From positions 15,893,019-15,957,018 of the forward strand of contig CM049306.1 in the NCBI GenBank assembly GCA_026874595.1: 64,000 nt of DNA, written 5' to 3'. The number at the start of each line of letters is the position of its first letter. Position 1 is the stretch's first letter. Below the pieces are notes generated by a model that worked only from the letters and a program-made list of their open reading frames with translations, was not told the origin of the DNA and did no database searches. The DNA comes from Sipunculus nudus (taxonomy: Eukaryota; Annelida; Sipuncula; Golfingiida; Sipunculidae). Positions 1 to 9,404 of this stretch are shown here, piece by piece. The translations under genes were made by a program, and so were the position numbers.

Positions 1-879
1 TATTGGAATTCAGACAGGTCTGTTATTCCATAGGTCTGGAGCCCTGAATTCCAACAGATCTGTAATTCAATAGGTCTGGAGCCCTCATAGGTTCAAATCA
101 TCCCTGTGAATTTGGGAAAGCTGCAATAGATTGTTGTTGAGTTATCATGCACGAAAGAAAATCAGCAATCGGGCTGTGGCGGCCATATTGAAATTCAGAC
201 AGGTCTGTTATTCAATAGGTCTGGAGCCCTCATAGGTTCAAATCATCCCTGTGAATTTCAGAAAGCTGCAGTAGGTTCTTGTTGAGTTATTGTGAGCAAA
301 AGAAAATTGCGATTGGGCTGTGGCAGCCATATTGGAATTCCGACATGTCTGTAATTTGATAGGTCTGGAGCCCTCATAGGTTCAAATCATCCCTATGAAT
401 TTCGAAAAGCTGCAATAGGTTGTTATTGAGTTATCATGCGGGAAAGAAAATCAGCCATCGGGCTGTGGTGGCCATATTGGAATTCAGACAGGTCTGTTAT
501 TCCATAGGTCTGGAGCCCTGAATTCCAACAGGTCTGTAATTCAATAGGTCTGGAGCCCTCATAGGTTCAAATCATCCCTGTGAATTTCAGAAAGCTGCAG
601 TAGGTTCTTGTTGAGTTATTGCGTGCAAAAGAAAATCGCGATTGGGCTGTGGCAGCCATATTGGAATTCAGACAGGTCTGTTATTCCATAGGTCTGGAGC
701 CCTGAATTCCAACAGGTCTGTAATTCAATAGGTCTGGAGCCCTCATAGGTACCAATCATCCCTGTGAATTTTGGAAAGCTGCAGTATGTTGTTGTTGAGT
801 TATCGAGCGCAAAAAAAAGTGTCAAGGACGGACTGACACAGTGATCACTATAGGGCACCGCTTGTCAAGCGGGGCCCTA
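1..879 (+). mobile_element. Pearl-like tandem-repeat element (3' part, cut by window start)
   Basis: Five tandem units begin near 4, 190, 334, 477 and 660. The basic unit is about 145 bp and contains AATTCAGACAGGTCTG, AGGTCTGGAGCCCT, GAAAGCTGCAGTAGGTTG and GGCCATATTGG. Units 1, 4 and 5 are about 38 bp longer because AGGTCTGGAGCCCT plus flank is duplicated. The array ends in a single-copy tail with GACGGACTGACAC and a GC-rich hairpin at 851-879. The same units and tail recur at 22317-23112. Tandem core plus terminal hairpin is the known architecture of pearl/DINE-type Helentron-associated elements; assigning this family to that class is inference. The left end lies outside the window. No protein is encoded. 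Confidence 0.75.
851..879. repeat. Terminal hairpin of pearl-like element
   Basis: AGGGCACCGCTTG and CAAGCGGGGCCCT form 13-bp arms around one T, with one mismatch. The homologous hairpin sits at 23084-23112. Its position as the last conserved sequence before unrelated flanks marks the element's 3' end. Confidence 0.8.
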
Positions 880-1619
880 ATAAAATGTTATAATATTGTT
901 TCAACACAATTCAATGATGGGCATAAAAGGAAAATAATATTTCTTGCCGGTCCTGGACCTTTATCACTGATAATTTTTTATAACAGATTAATGAATATTT
1001 AAAGCTCATTAAATTAAGATGAAATATTTTTTTTATTTCTGAAAACATGTCTTTACAAAATGAAAATCATCATAAAAGTTTCCCTGGCAAAATACGTGGA
1101 GACAGATATTTAACTACAATTGCGCTAAATTTAAATATAATAGTGCTAAATAATGAAGAGTCTGTCTTTTATCAGTATCAAAAGTAATAAAGTGTGTGCT
1201 TAAGATATTTACAAACAAATTTATAACATAGTAGGATGTTTTCAAAGGAAAATTGAGATTGTTTTATGGTTATTTATGTCCTGGGGGTATTGAATTTAAG
1301 GACTCAGCAAATTTGATATTGTCCCTTGAGACATAGTCATAACATTTTGTCCTAGGGGAAAATAGCTTGTTGGACCATTATGTAATGACCATGTTAAGAT
1401 CTTGTGGTACCAAGAAGCTTCCGAAATCATGTCTTATGGTCATTGTGATCTGTGCTCAACTTCTTTTAAATGATCTTAAAATGATTTTAACTGATCCAGT
1501 TCTGGATAACATCCATCCAAAAGAATGTTCAAGTTCAGGATTTTTTATACTTGGCAGCATTTATTTTAGTAACACTGATTTTTATCATGGTTACCTGCCA
1601 ACTTTGACAACACAATTCT
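880..1619. other. Unique AT-rich DNA, no gene seen
   Basis: Low-complexity AT-rich sequence with poly-T and poly-A patches. The longest open stretch here (1367-1651, plus) has no recognisable motif and runs into the minisatellite. I see no splice-bounded exon or repeat boundary. Confidence 0.6.
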
Positions 1620-2056
1620 TGCTTAAATTTTATCAAAACATTCTTCCCTAAGAATCTCTTGTATTTCTTTAAGACTTGTCAACTTTATCAAAACTTTTCT
1701 TGCCTCCGAATCTCTTGTTTTTCTTCAAGACTTGTCAACTTTATCAAAACATTTATTGCCTCAGAACCTCTTGTTTTTCTTCATGACTTGTCAACTTTAT
1801 CAAAACATTTCTTGCTTAATAACCTATTGTTTTTCTTCAAGACTTGTTAATTTTATCATAACATTTCTTGCCTCAGAACCTATTGTTCTTCTTCATGACT
1901 TGTTAATTTTAACATAACATTTCTTGTCTCAGAACCTTTTGTTTTTCTTCAAGACTTGTCAACTTTATCAAAACATCTCTTGCTCAGTATCTCTTGTTTT
2001 TCTTCAAAACATTTCAGCTTTATCAACACATTTCTTGCCTCGGAATCTCTTTTTTT
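1620..2056 (+). repeat. 56-bp minisatellite, about 8 units
   Basis: The word TTATCAAAAC or a variant recurs at 1629, 1685, 1741, 1797, 1853, 1909, 1965 and 2020, a period of 56 bp. The unit reads roughly CTTCAAGACTTGTCAAC, TTTATCAAAACATTTC, TTGCCTCAGAACCTC, TTGTTTTT. Units differ by a few substitutions and the last is diverged. Open frames across it are artefacts of the repeat; 56 is not a multiple of three. Confidence 0.9.
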
Positions 2057-2524
2057 TAGTGAACCTGTGAGCTTATATGTGATGGTGCTGCGTTGTTTGG
2101 TGTCCAGTGTCTGTTCATCAACTTACACTATCTTGAAAACAGCAGGAGCTGGCATCACCAAACTTTATGCAAAAAATCAGATATCAGATTTTGCTTATGT
2201 ATTGGCTATCTGTGTTTACTTAGATTTTATGGAGACAAAGATAAAAAAGATTTAAAAATCATCTTCTCCGAAACTGTCAACAATCTCCCTCAATTTTGTT
2301 CAAATTGTTCTAGTACGTTGAATTTTGGCTGAGTAACAGAAAGCTGAACTTAGTCATGTGGCCAAAAAAAGATACTTAAATAACAATATCAGAAAAGGCT
2401 GGAGCTATCATCACTATGCAAATGTTGGTGACATGAGTCATATATGAAATTGAGGTATTGGTGGACCACCTGTATCCACCTTTTTTGTACAGGGGCCATC
2501 AGTCATCAGTACATAGACCCATAA
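2057..2524 (+). repeat. Dispersed repeat, GAACCTGTGAGCTTAT family, copy 1
   Basis: Starts GTGAACCTGTGAGCTTAT and contains ACTATCTTGAAAACAGCAGG, TTTATGCAAAAAATCAGA and CTTCTCCGAAACTGTC. The same order of words occurs at 36443-36995 in the same orientation. It ends against the T-run that heads element A. The GC-rich CCGTC tract of copy 2 is mostly missing here. No coding capacity is apparent. Confidence 0.75.
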
Positions 2525-2529
2525 TTTTT

Positions 2530-2560
2530 TAGCTCAGATGACTATAAGTCATCTGAGCTA
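2530..2560. repeat. Head hairpin of element A
   Basis: TAGCTCAGATGACT and AGTCATCTGAGCTA are 14-bp perfect arms around ATA. Equivalent hairpins with one mismatch or a bulge head elements C (18193-18221), D (43676-43704) and E (from 7669). Confidence 0.9.
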
Positions 2561-5103
2561 TAGTCGTGGTCCATTGTCCGTCGTCTGTCCGTCCGTCCGT
2601 CCGTAGATGTGGCACGTTTTGAAACCGTAAGACCTAGGAATCCAAAATTCAGCATAATGTTAGATGTCTCCAAGATCTCCTACCAAGCTGAAAACTGGGT
2701 CTTTGCGACTTCTTTCCTTTGAGAAATTAAGGAAAAACCTCAATTTTTTATTAAAAAACCTATTTTCACACTTCAGGACTGCCTAATATCAAAACCACTC
2801 ATCTGTTTTCCCTCATATTTACCATAAATATTCTTCTATATAGTTCCTATGTACATGCCAGAAATTATGTCTGTATTATATAATTTAAAAAAGTTACGGG
2901 CCCAAACATAATGCATTTGAAATCAGGAAAGATATTTGATCACTTAACACAAAACTTGTTAAAGCTATGGACTTTTTTTCCAGTAATATAACTTTAATTT
3001 ATCAAAATTAAATTGTATACCCAAAATTAGATCAAAATCTTTTAAATTTTTTAAAATATTAACAAAAATAAAAAATTGGTACCTTAAATTTTGCCCAACT
3101 TTGACCATGGCACTTTTTTTTCCTGTAAGTACTGTGGATTTAATTTTCTCAGCATGTTTTTGTTAGCATTTTGTCTGTTAACACCAAAAATTTGAAACCA
3201 GTTGATCAAAAACTGTAGATTTTATTCAAGTTTTCAAGCACCATGTAACAAATTGTTTACATCAAGCTAGTGTTATGCAGTTTGCAAGAGCTCAGCTCCC
3301 CAGCTTCAGCTCCCAGTACCTAAAATTTGGCATACAATTAGATGTCTCCAAATTCCCTGCCATGCCAAGAATTTGGTCACTAGGACTTAATACCTTCGAG
3401 ATATTAATGAAAAACTTCATTTTTCCATTAAAAACCCATTGTTACACTTCAAGACTGCCTAATATCAAAACCACTGATGTGACTTTAATCATATATAATA
3501 TACATATTTTTCTATACATTCTCTATGCATATGCCAGAAATGATGTCAGTATTGCGTAATTGTTTTAGGTTATGGGCCCAAACATAATGCACTATGTAAA
3601 AAATCAAGAAATATATTTACTCCCTTAACAAGGGGATTGCTGAAGCTAGAGTTTTTTTGCCAGGGATGTAACATTATTTAATCAAGATTCAATTGAATAC
3701 CCCAAATTAGTCCTGAATTTTTCAAATTTTATATGTTATTAGTATAAATATAAAATTAGTACCTTAAATTTTGCCCAACTTTGACCATGGCACATTTGTT
3801 TCCTGTGAGCACGGTTGATATAATTTTCATATCATGCACACAAGGATTTCAGCTTTTTAGTTTAGAAAGCTGAAAGAAATTGGCCAAAAATTGTAGCTTT
3901 TATTAATGTTTTTATGAGACCATGTCTGACCTTAACTCTCTCCAGCCCCTCTTGAGTCACCTGTATGTTGACCTTGTTGTACTTTCAGCAAATTATGCAT
4001 GCTTGAGGCGAGCCATACACTGGGGCAGGTAGGCAGCTTATGGCCAGCCACAGTTGATCCAGGTGTCCAACCCAACTCATCTAGTAGTTTTAACCAACAA
4101 CATAACAATTAACAATAAATTAATAAATTTTTATTGTTTTTTAATAACAAATTAAAGAAAAATAAAAAGGAATTTGTTAGTTTATAATAACAGGAAATCA
4201 ACTTGCAGTTACTGATGATATAAGAATCTTGTATCGATGGATAGAATGTCACATACTCCAAATAACACCATGCAGTCACCTATGGTATTTTTCAGTTCAA
4301 TTTTAATGATAAAAAAGTAAATCATATTATTCATTACTAATCATTAGGGATCATATGAAGGAAATTAATGATAGACAAAGATGCAGTTGATATTATTAAT
4401 CTAGATTCCTACTGTGTCTAGTGTGTACATTGATGTGAAATTAGTCCAAAATGAATATATTACATTTATTTTTTTTAATATAAATAAAAGCCATAAAACC
4501 AGGTACTTTTGATCATAATTTAAATGTGTGAATTTTGTATATTCTGGATTCTCAACATCATTGTTTGGTGAAAACTGAATAAATGCCAGTAATGGTGGGA
4601 ATACTTTGCAATTGTATTTAAATACGAATATGAATATGTACTCCATTATAAAATTTCTTGCATAAAGAATTGGAATTCAGGTAAAAAAGAAAGTATATGA
4701 ATACCAGTGCAAATACTTTCAAAATGTATTCATGAATGCATTCATGAATATATTCTTTAATATTATTTTAATAATCATTTCAGTTTTATTTCATTTTAAA
4801 AAATCATAAGATTCTCTTATTATTTTTAATAAAAATTATATTTGGGACAATATTTGTAATTTTTTTTTAATAAATAGTTATATGTTCTGCTTATAAGTTA
4901 TATGGCCAAGTCAAAATCTGTGTGACAATAGTACTCCATTTGTTAATAAAATAAATGAAATCAATCCTCTTCCCTGTCTCCAAAGATAATATCATTATCA
5001 TACATAAGCTAAACACCAACAACTCATAATAAAGCTTATATTTATTACCACACCAAACCAGCATGTGCCTCATTCCTAAATCATATTTTTTAATCATATA
5101 TAA

Positions 5104-5139
5104 CAGCTGAGCGCTGTGACCAATAGGTCCCTTGTTTTT
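5104..5139 (+). repeat. Tail signature of element A
   Basis: CAGCTGAGCGCTGTGACC, AATAGGTCCCTTGTT. The GACC/GGTC mini-hairpin lies just before the end. The same signature closes C (23349-23383), D (45554-45588), E (9368-9404), B (about 18147-18178), and occurs alone at 61285-61320. Confidence 0.8.
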
Positions 5140-6365
5140 AGTCGGAGCTAGCATCCCCAAATTTTATACAAATATCTGTCATATATCAAATGTTGTGGGA
5201 TTGAGCTTGTTTTTTGCTAAAATTTAATTGAATATATGTATATGCATAATTTGACATGATATGAGATAATATATGGTATATTATACCACGTGCCTTAAAA
5301 CATTTTCCTCCAAAGGTGTGTTTTTACAAAATTTGTTTAGGAAGTGGAGATATCTGACTGCTAAATGATATGCATAAGGTAAATTGTGAAGGGAAAACTG
5401 CCAAATCAGTGAATATTTGCATGAAGTTTTTATCCTCTCAATGTAGAATGTAAATTAGGTATAATGTTGGTACACTAGGACCATATCTAATTTGTCCTTG
5501 GTGCCTATAAGTAACTGTGTTAAAAATCAGGATCTCACTTCTCATGTCTGTGCCAGTCTTGCAGTTGAGGTAACTTTTTTGCCACTTTTTGTGATTATAG
5601 ATCCCTTAAATCACGTTAAACTTCATATAGAAAGTATTAAACACATATTAGTAGACCTTATTGATATTTAAGACTTCAGAATCAGTAAATGCATGTATTA
5701 TGTAAAATGTTGACCATGTCATATCAGGCAGTAGTTTTAAAAGACTGTAGCCCTTTTCTATGTATAGAGACAGAAAAAAATCCCTTTTTTATGTACCAGG
5801 GGTCGTAATAATGCCTTTCCACCTGTCTCAGACAGGTAAACATGTGCATGGAAAGACATTTTTCATTTTGTACCATTCCATTGGAAAGGTCACACATTAG
5901 TAGCAGACAAGTAGTAAAAAACATGACACAAAAAAAAAACAAATATTTTACATGCAGGTGGTGTTCCACTGATTCCCTATATTTCCTATAATTTCCTAAA
6001 AGAATGGCATATAATTTCTTAGACTTTCTTAGGCCCTCATCTCCTATCTATTCCTATTTTTTTTTCACTGCGTAATCATGTTTCTGATATAAGTGTTACT
6101 ATTGAAAACATTAAGTTCTTTTTGCATCCCAGTGTGCATGTAGGATGGCATGTAAGATGGCAGAAGCAGGTTTACACTAAGCAAAGTATAACTGAAAGTT
6201 TAATATGAATGTAGGATGTATCTTTAGCGGAAAGACAAATTTTCTGCTGAAAGGCAAAGCTGTATTTATGCCTTTCTGTTAGAAAAGTTGAAAATTTCAA
6301 AGTATTGTGATCCATGCATTTTTTATCAACATAGAACACCTTTGTTCTTTGGTCCATATATAGAG
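5140..6365. other. Unique AT-rich DNA, no gene seen
   Basis: No exon-like stretch or repeat boundary is convincing. One small perfect hairpin, ACCTGTC-TCA-GACAGGT, lies at 5821-5837. Open stretches at 5724-5969 and 6172-6525 (minus) have no recognisable motif, and the latter runs into the TIR element. Confidence 0.5.
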
Positions 6366-6857
6366 TAAAGGCCCCTTTACACAGGGCTGCCACCTTTGTG
6401 CCACCTTTGAGCAACCCAAAAATGAACAGAACACTCAATGGTCGCCTAACCCCAGAAAATCTTGTTTCTGTGTAATTGCTCCATAAACGTTTCAGAGATA
6501 CTTGTGCCTCCCTTGAACCTCCCAAAATGCAGCATTAGGACATTTTCTTTCCTGTGAAAAATGTGCCACCAGAGCGACCACTGTGCCTCCATTCTACAAC
6601 TACGGCAATGCTTGTGCCTCCCTTCTGCCTCCTTTGAGCCACCTTTGAACAACCCACCAACTCGGCGATCTTTGTGCAATTGTTTTGAACATGTTCAAAA
6701 ACTCACGTCCATGGTGATGCCTGAAACTCCTGTGTACCACCTTTGAACGACCTAGGCAACCATTCTGCCTTCTTTCCGCATCCTAAGATGACCTGGTAAG
6801 TTTTGAGGTCGCACACAGAAGGCAGAAAGGTCGCTATTCTGTGTAAAGGCCCCTTAA
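6366..6857. mobile_element. Small TIR element (MITE-like), about 490 bp
   Basis: The left end TAAAGGCCCCTTTACACAGG and right end CTGTGTAAAGGCCCCTTAA are inverted copies, differing mainly in the central GGCC/GGGG pair. The interior has a loose tandem of CCACCTTTGTGCC, GCCTCCCTTGAACC and similar words, giving unusually C-rich plus-strand DNA for this window. No transposase is present and I see no clear target duplication. It resembles hAT-type MITEs in its ends, but the superfamily is not established. Confidence 0.55.
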
Positions 6858-7663
6858 CCCAATTTAATCAATCCCTGGACTTGATGCACTGGACCTTTAT
6901 ATCTCCACTCAATTCATTCATACACATAGCCACCTGTACCTTTCCTAATATCCTACACACTGACCAACAGGCAGAAGTGAAACAAACAGAAAAACTTTTG
7001 TAAAAATGTAACCTTGGTCCAAATTGTTTGGTTGAATTGGTAAAAAACATAGCTTGTAAAGAATTTCCCACATAGGGCTTCATGAAACTGATCATAATGT
7101 ACTTTACTGCTGGGGCCATACAAGTAATATCTCCATTTGCTGCTAGGGACCTAGTGGTACAGCCAAGTTACTTACACTTTTTTATTGACTACAGTCCCAG
7201 GACACTGCAGCTCAATGTGTAGACATCCTCTTGATGAAACAAAGTGGTCTAGAACAAAAAATAAACAACTCTACAAAACCATGGGATAAAAATGTAAGAT
7301 AAATACTTTCCATAAGGGAGCATTTAACTGGTTAGTTCATATGTCATGTAGAGACACTTCTAAGAGTTTTACCTCATTTCTGGTGCCGGGTTGAGATGAT
7401 GTGTATTTGCCATTTAAACACCTCCTGAGACCATCACTTAATATATCAGATGGTAAAGTGGTGTTTTGGGACCTGTAACTGCTGTAACTATCACAGTGTA
7501 TCTACTATAATTTGTAGTATTTCTGTGCCTTGTACATTCATTGCAAAGACTTCAAAGGTGTATATAGTTGACATGTATGAACATGACAATTTGTCGATTA
7601 GTCATGTAACCTCATTTCTGAAGAATAGGGTCAGACTTTAGTGTTCCAGGAACATGGGTGAGT
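6858..7663. other. Unique DNA, no gene seen
   Basis: AT-rich with no repeat word shared with other parts of the window and no splice-bounded open stretch. Confidence 0.5.
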
Positions 7664-9404
7664 TTTTAGCTCAGCTGACTTTCAGTCATGCTGAGCTATA
7701 GCGATCACTCTTTGTTCATCGTCCGTCTGTCCGTCTGTCTGTCTGTCTGTGTGTCCCTCTGTCCGTTAACATGGCACAAATCGTAAACGCCGGACTTACA
7801 ATCTTGTAACTTGACCTTCTGAGAGGTCGATAAAAAAAGTCCTTGGAAACCAGAAATTAGGTCTCCGTTACCCATATCCTTTCGAGCTATTGGTCCCCAA
7901 AGTACCCCCCAGAATAGTCAAAAATTTCATACAAAAACTTCAATATCTCATTAACTACATCACTGATGGTCATGATTTTTGGCATACATTTTGATCATGA
8001 GATGTTCCATCAGTTCCTGCAGACTGGTGGCGCCACCTGTATTTTTCAATTTTTTACGAATTTTTTTCTCTATTTTTGAGACCTTTAAAAATGTGAACAT
8101 CTGTTAACAGGGCACAAATCGTAAAGACTGAACCTAGAATCTTCATTTGTTGACACAGTAAGAGACCTATGAAAAGTCTCCATGGAAACCTGAAATTAGG
8201 TCTCTGTTACCCATATCCTTTGAGTTGTGGGGCTCCCAATTACCCCCAGAATAATGGAAAATTTGATAAAAAAAACTGCACCATCTCAATAACTACAACA
8301 CTGATGGTCATGATTTTTGGCATACATATTGATCAAGAGGTGTTCCATCAGTTCCTGCAGTCTGGTGGTGCCACCTGTATTTTTCAAATTTTTATAATTT
8401 TTTTTCTCTATTTATGAGACCTTTAAGGATGTAGTTATCTGTCAACAGGGTACAAATCTTAACGACTGAACCTAGAATCTTCATTCTTGACACACGGGGA
8501 GCCCCATAAAAATTCTCCATGGACCTGAAATTAGGTCTCTGTTACCTATATCCTTTGAGCAATGGCACTCCAAAGTACAGCTCAGAATAATGGAATATTT
8601 GATGCAAAAGCTGAAGTATCTGAACAACTAATGCAGAGATCACCATAATTGTTTGCATGGATATTGATCATGGAATGTTTCATCAGTTTCTGCAGACTGA
8701 TGGCACCACATTTATTTGTTCGGGTTTTTTTACGAATTTTTTTCTCAACTTTTGCGACCTTTAAAGATATGGGCACAGGGCACAAATTGTATAGACTGGA
8801 CCTAGAATCTTCATTCTTGACACACAGGGAGATCCATGAAAAGTCTCCATGGAAAATGAAATCAGGTCTCAGTTACCCATATCCTTTAAGCTATAGGACT
8901 CCGAAGTATCCCTTAGAATAATGAAAAATTTGATACAAAAACTGCAGTATCTCAATAACTACAACACTGATGGTCATGATTTTTGGCATACATATTGATC
9001 ATGAGGTGTTCCATCAGTTTCTGCAGACTGGGTGCGCCACCTCTATTTTTTCAAATTTTTACAAATTTTTTTCTCTATTTTTGAGACCTTTAAAGATGTG
9101 GTTATCTGTCAACAGGGTACAAGTTGTAACAACTAATGCAGAGATCACCATGATTCTTTGCATGCATATTGACCATTAAGTCTTTTTATTAGTTTCTGCA
9201 GACTGGTGGAGCCACTTGTATTTTTTACGCATTTTTTCTCTATTTTTGAGATATATAAATACAGACACAATTTTGGCCTGTTGGTTAATCTGTTTGATGC
9301 TTCAGTTGAATGGGTATATATACTACCATTCAGATGATAAAATTTCCTTTTGCGAATCTCTTCCCAGTCAGCTGAGCGTCATGACCCATGGGTCACTTGT
9401 TTTT
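7664..9404 (+). mobile_element. Helentron-like non-autonomous element E (337-bp core)
   Basis: The head TTTTTAGCTCAGCTGACT forms an imperfect hairpin with AGTCATGCTGAGCT, and a CCGTCTGTCTGTC microsatellite runs from 7722 to about 7765. About four monomers follow: GGCACAAATCGTAAA and variants recur near 7773, 8110, 8450, 8779 and 9116, a period of about 337 bp. The first monomer holds a perfect GGTGGCGCCACC (8026-8037); later ones hold decayed copies. The tail (9368-9404) carries TCAGCTGAGC, the perfect palindrome GACCCATGGGTC and CTTGTTTTT. The ends match elements A, C and D but the core is different. No coding sequence was found. Confidence 0.65.

Larger units (their letters stand above)
2525..5139 (+). 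mobile_element. Helentron-like non-autonomous element A (680-bp core)
   Basis: The head is a T-run plus a perfect hairpin (2530-2560), then a CCGTCCGT microsatellite at 2579-2603. Two monomers of about 680 bp follow; TTAGATGTCTCCAA recurs near 2659 and 3339, and TTTTGCCCAACTTTGACCAT near 3092 and 3770. A unique tail domain (about 3800-5100) matches 21040-23340 of element C. The end (5104-5139) has CAGCTGAGC, inverted relative to the head, then a GACC-AATA-GGTC hairpin and CTTGTTTTT. Elements B, C and D share these ends. Inverted subterminal words, a tandem core, a 3' hairpin and T-rich borders fit Helentron-associated elements; that class is inference, supported by an endonuclease relic in D. 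Confidence 0.65.

Noticed and set aside
231-245. GGTTCAAATCATCCC, like a pol III B box, in the 145-bp units
   Set aside because: No A box at tRNA spacing, and the word decays to GGTACCAATCATCC in most units of the second copy.
616-858. 80-codon minus-strand frame, also 22300-22485 and 22721-22957
   Set aside because: All lie within pearl-like tandem units and have no relation to known proteins.
5104-5139. Tail signature considered as a transcription terminator hairpin
   Set aside because: Stem of only four pairs, and the same sequence recurs as the terminus of six dispersed elements, so it is a transposon end.
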